Assembly (NCBI RefSeq): GCF_003287355.1
Contig: NZ_QMIM01000010.1
Location: forward strand, 1 to 64,000
Length of the DNA: 64,000 nucleotides
From: Halorubrum sp. 48-1-W
GTDB lineage: Archaea; Halobacteriota; Halobacteria; Halobacteriales; Haloferacaceae
Direction: 5' to 3'
The notes beneath the pieces are model-generated. The model was given only the letters and a program-made list of their open reading frames with translations, was not told the DNA's origin and ran no database searches. Positions 61,916-64,000 of this stretch are shown piece by piece (position 1 is the first letter of the stretch; each line of letters begins with the position of its first letter). A program made the translations under genes and the position numbers.

Positions 61916-62610
61916 GCGACGCCGACATCGACCACGACGGCTTCGCGGACGGCGAGGCGCCCGCAGCGCGGGTGACACACGTGTCCGGGACCGGGATCCC
62001 GGTTCGCGGGAACGACATCGATACCGACCAGATCATCCCGGCGCGGTTCATGAAGGTCGTCACCTTCGACGGCCTCGGGCAGTTCGCCTTCTTCGACCAG
62101 CGGTTCGACGACGAGGACAACGAGAAGGACCACCCGTTCAACGAGGAGAAGTACAAAGGGGCGAACGTCCTCGTGGCCAACGCCAACTTCGGCTGTGGGT
62201 CCTCGCGCGAGCACGCCCCGCAGGCGCTGATGCGCTGGGGGATCGACGCGGTCGTCGGCGAGTCGTTCGCGGAGATCTTCGCGGGCAACTGCCTCGCGTT
62301 GGGGATCCCGACGGTCACCGCCGACACCGAGTCCATCGAGGCGTTACAGGACTTCGTCGAGGAGAACCCAGACGCCGAGATCGACATCGACGTCGAGGCC
62401 GAAACGGTGACGTACGGCGACGAGACGGTCGACGCCGACGTCAGCGAAGCCCAGCGAAAGGCGCTCGTCGAGGGGGTCTGGGACACGACGGCGCTGATGG
62501 GCGCGAACGGTGACGCCGTGAAGGCGACGGCACGCTCGTTGCCGTACGTTCCCGACGACCACGTGCCGGCCGACGACGCCGCGAGCGAGGGAGCCGTGGG
62601 GGACGACTGA
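61912..62610 (+). CDS. leuD: 3-Isopropylmalate dehydratase small subunit
   Basis: The start is the GTG at 61912, overlapping the leuC stop (GTGA), and gives a 232-residue protein. [20 protein letters not shown] and [20 protein letters not shown] are the swivel-domain motifs that bind the substrate carboxylates. A 20-residue acidic start and a similar C-terminal tail are haloarchaeal additions. The next gene begins at the base after its stop. Confidence 0.93.
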   Translation: MSDADIDHDGFADGEAPAARVTHVSGTGIPVRGNDIDTDQIIPARFMKVVTFDGLGQFAFFDQRFDDEDNEKDHPFNEEKYKGANVLVANANFGCGSSREHAPQALMRWGIDAVVGESFAEIFAGNCLALGIPTVTADTESIEALQDFVEENPDAEIDIDVEAETVTYGDETVDADVSEAQRKALVEGVWDTTALMGANGDAVKATARSLPYVPDDHVPADDAASEGAVGDD

Positions 62611-63603
62611 ATGGCCGAGGAGATCGTCGTCATCGAGGGCGACGGTATCGGCCAGGAAGTCGTTCCGTCAGCCGTGGAGGTGCTCGGATCGTTCGACCTC
62701 GGCTTCGAGTTCGCCGAGGCGGACGCCGGCGACGCCGTGAAGGAGGCCACCGGCGAGGCGCTCCCGGCGGAGACGTACGAACTGGTCGCGGGCGCGGACG
62801 CGACGCTGTTCGGTGCGGCGGGCGAGACCGCCGCGGACGTGATCTTGCCCCTGCGGGACGCGGTCGACTCCTTCGTGAACGTCCGCCCCGCGAGGGCGTA
62901 CCCCGGCGTCGACGCGTTGCGTCCGGAGACGGACGTAGTCTTCCTCCGAGAGAACACCGAGGGCGTCTACGCCGGCCACGAGGACCGGCTCTCCGAGGAC
63001 CTCTCCACGCTGACGCGCGTCGTCACCTCCTCGGCATCGCGCGAGCTCGCCGAGTTCGCCTGCGAGTTCGTCGCGGACGGCCGCGGACCGGACCACCGCG
63101 ACGGGTTCACGGTGGCGCACAAGTCGAACGTGATGCGCGAGACGGACGGACGCTTTCGACGGGAAGTACTCGACGTCGCCGAGGAACGCGGCGTCGACGC
63201 CGATGAGGAGCTGATGGACGCGTTCGCGACGAAGCTCCCGCTCGACCCGAGCGGGTACGGCGTGGTCGTTTGTCCGAACCTCGCGGGCGACGTGCTCTCC
63301 GATCTGGCCGCCGGGCTCGTCGGCGGGCTCGGCCTGCTTCCCTCCGCGAACGTCGGCCACGACAACGCCCTGTTCGAGCCGGTCCACGGCACCGCGCCCG
63401 ACATCGCCGGCGAGGGGATCGCGAACCCGACGGCTGCGGTCCTGTCCGCGGCCATGCTCCTCGAGTACCTCGGCTACGCCGAGGAGGGCGGCCGGGTCCG
63501 GACCGCGGTCGAGTCGGTGCTGTCCGACGGCCCCCGCACCGGCGACCTCGGCGGGGACGCGACGACGGAGGCGGTCACCGCGGCGATCGTCGACCAACTG
63601 TAG
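62611..63603 (+). CDS. leuB: 3-Isopropylmalate dehydrogenase
   Basis: LeuB oxidises and decarboxylates 3-isopropylmalate. The 330-residue protein begins [20 protein letters not shown]. It has [15 protein letters not shown] and [20 protein letters not shown], with the catalytic Lys. [22 protein letters not shown] carries the metal Asp, and [20 protein letters not shown] ends the NAD site. Isocitrate and homoisocitrate dehydrogenases are close relatives; the operon supports LeuB. It closes the branched-chain operon. Confidence 0.93.
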   Translation: MAEEIVVIEGDGIGQEVVPSAVEVLGSFDLGFEFAEADAGDAVKEATGEALPAETYELVAGADATLFGAAGETAADVILPLRDAVDSFVNVRPARAYPGVDALRPETDVVFLRENTEGVYAGHEDRLSEDLSTLTRVVTSSASRELAEFACEFVADGRGPDHRDGFTVAHKSNVMRETDGRFRREVLDVAEERGVDADEELMDAFATKLPLDPSGYGVVVCPNLAGDVLSDLAAGLVGGLGLLPSANVGHDNALFEPVHGTAPDIAGEGIANPTAAVLSAAMLLEYLGYAEEGGRVRTAVESVLSDGPRTGDLGGDATTEAVTAAIVDQL

Positions 63604-63731
63604 CTCAACGACGACGACGCGGCCGGCGACCGACGCGGTTCGCGATCGGCCTCCGACGCACCTTCGCCCGCCCGGGCGGACGAGCACGGACGAACCACAA
63701 GAGACGAAACCCTCCAGCCCCTGAAACGCGT

Positions 63732-64000
63732 ATGAGCAATTACGCGGTCGCGATGGAAGCTGCCTGGTTGGTTCGTGACGTCGAGGAGACCGACGACGCC
63801 ATCGGCGTCGCGGTCAGCGAGGCCGGAAAGCGACTCAACGAGACGGACAAACAGTACGTCGAGGTCGAACCCGGCGTCACCGGCTGTCCCGCCTGCGGGG
63901 AGCCGTTCGACGCGGCCTTCCTGGCCGCGAACACGGCGCTCGTCGGGCTCCTCTTGGAGATCGACGTCTTCAACGCCGACAGCGAGGAGCACGCGGAACG
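63732..64000 (+). CDS. DUF555 (UPF0212) family protein, truncated by window end
   Basis: The visible 89 residues start MSNYAVAMEAAWLVRDVEET and contain GVAVSEAGKRLNETDKQYVE, GCPACGEPFDAAFLAANTAL and LLLEIDVFNADSEEHA. These are the characteristic segments of archaeal DUF555, including the CPAC cysteine pair, likely a metal site. About 25 C-terminal residues are beyond the window. The function is unknown. It lies 128 bases after leuB and probably has its own promoter. Confidence 0.92.
   Translation, partial: MSNYAVAMEAAWLVRDVEETDDAIGVAVSEAGKRLNETDKQYVEVEPGVTGCPACGEPFDAAFLAANTALVGLLLEIDVFNADSEEHAE

Noticed and set aside
1-64000. tRNA or rRNA genes
   Set aside because: Reading for T-loop, anticodon-arm and rRNA landmarks found no convincing candidate on either strand.

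Overview
The window is chromosomal DNA of a halophilic archaeon, most likely a Halorubrum-like haloarchaeon (genus inferred, not proven). The support is very high GC, strongly acidic proteins, TATA boxes about 27 bases upstream of ATG codons (leaderless transcripts), and archaeal or haloarchaeal marker genes: CetZ, TFE, halocyanin, archaeal CoaD, Trm56, DUF2110, a DUF555 protein and HTH_10 (Bat-type) regulators. I saw no rRNA, tRNA, CRISPR array or intact insertion sequence.

Layout. 1-2.2 kb is an accessory-looking stretch: a structured dispersed repeat, a lower-GC cetZ and an Lrp/AsnC pseudogene. 2.3-9.9 kb carries a TbsP-like regulator, a RIO-type kinase, an acyl-CoA dehydrogenase, a halocyanin, gshA, an HTH regulator and coaD. 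A second copy of the repeat follows at 10.0-10.4 kb. 10.6-19.5 kb carries purC, trm56, a double-domain KaiC-like ATPase divergent from a LOV-domain histidine kinase, a degenerate M48-like membrane protein, tfe-DUF2110, a lipoprotein and a CinA-like protein. 19.5-25.6 kb has a small membrane protein, an ATP-NAD kinase-like protein, an antitoxin/PIN toxin pair, map, bcp, an EamA transporter, hsp20 and a Bat-type regulator.

25.9-36.8 kb is a peptide-use cluster: a five-gene dipeptide/oligopeptide ABC transporter, then an Xaa-Pro peptidase-like protein, a proline iminopeptidase-like hydrolase, a DUF1028 protein and gamma-glutamyltransferase. 36.9-42.4 kb is a branched-chain amino acid type ABC system (livHMGF) facing a substrate-binding protein whose two lobes are in swapped order. 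42.6-54.2 kb holds lipA, a Cys/Met PLP enzyme, an isochorismatase-family hydrolase, a YqcI/YcgG protein, a class V aminotransferase, a Dna2-like nuclease-helicase and menCA. A third repeat copy lies at 54.3-54.7 kb. 54.7-63.6 kb is the branched-chain amino acid biosynthesis operon leuA-ilvB-ilvN-ilvC-leuC-leuD-leuB. The DUF555 gene at the right edge is truncated by the window.

The observations I rate highest are these. (i) The repeat family has an inverted-repeat stem around a 58-nt core, and in copy 1 the core carries two paired-hairpin insertions. (ii) The substrate-binding protein looks circularly permuted. (iii) leuA has a frameshift just after its start. (iv) The leuA-ilvB gap has its own promoter, a 24-codon Val/Ile-ending mini-ORF and nested hairpins, resembling an attenuator. 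(v) A canonical LOV kinase shares a promoter region with a KaiC-like ATPase. (vi) Short, unrelated tandem duplications recur at or across the stop codons of at least six genes.
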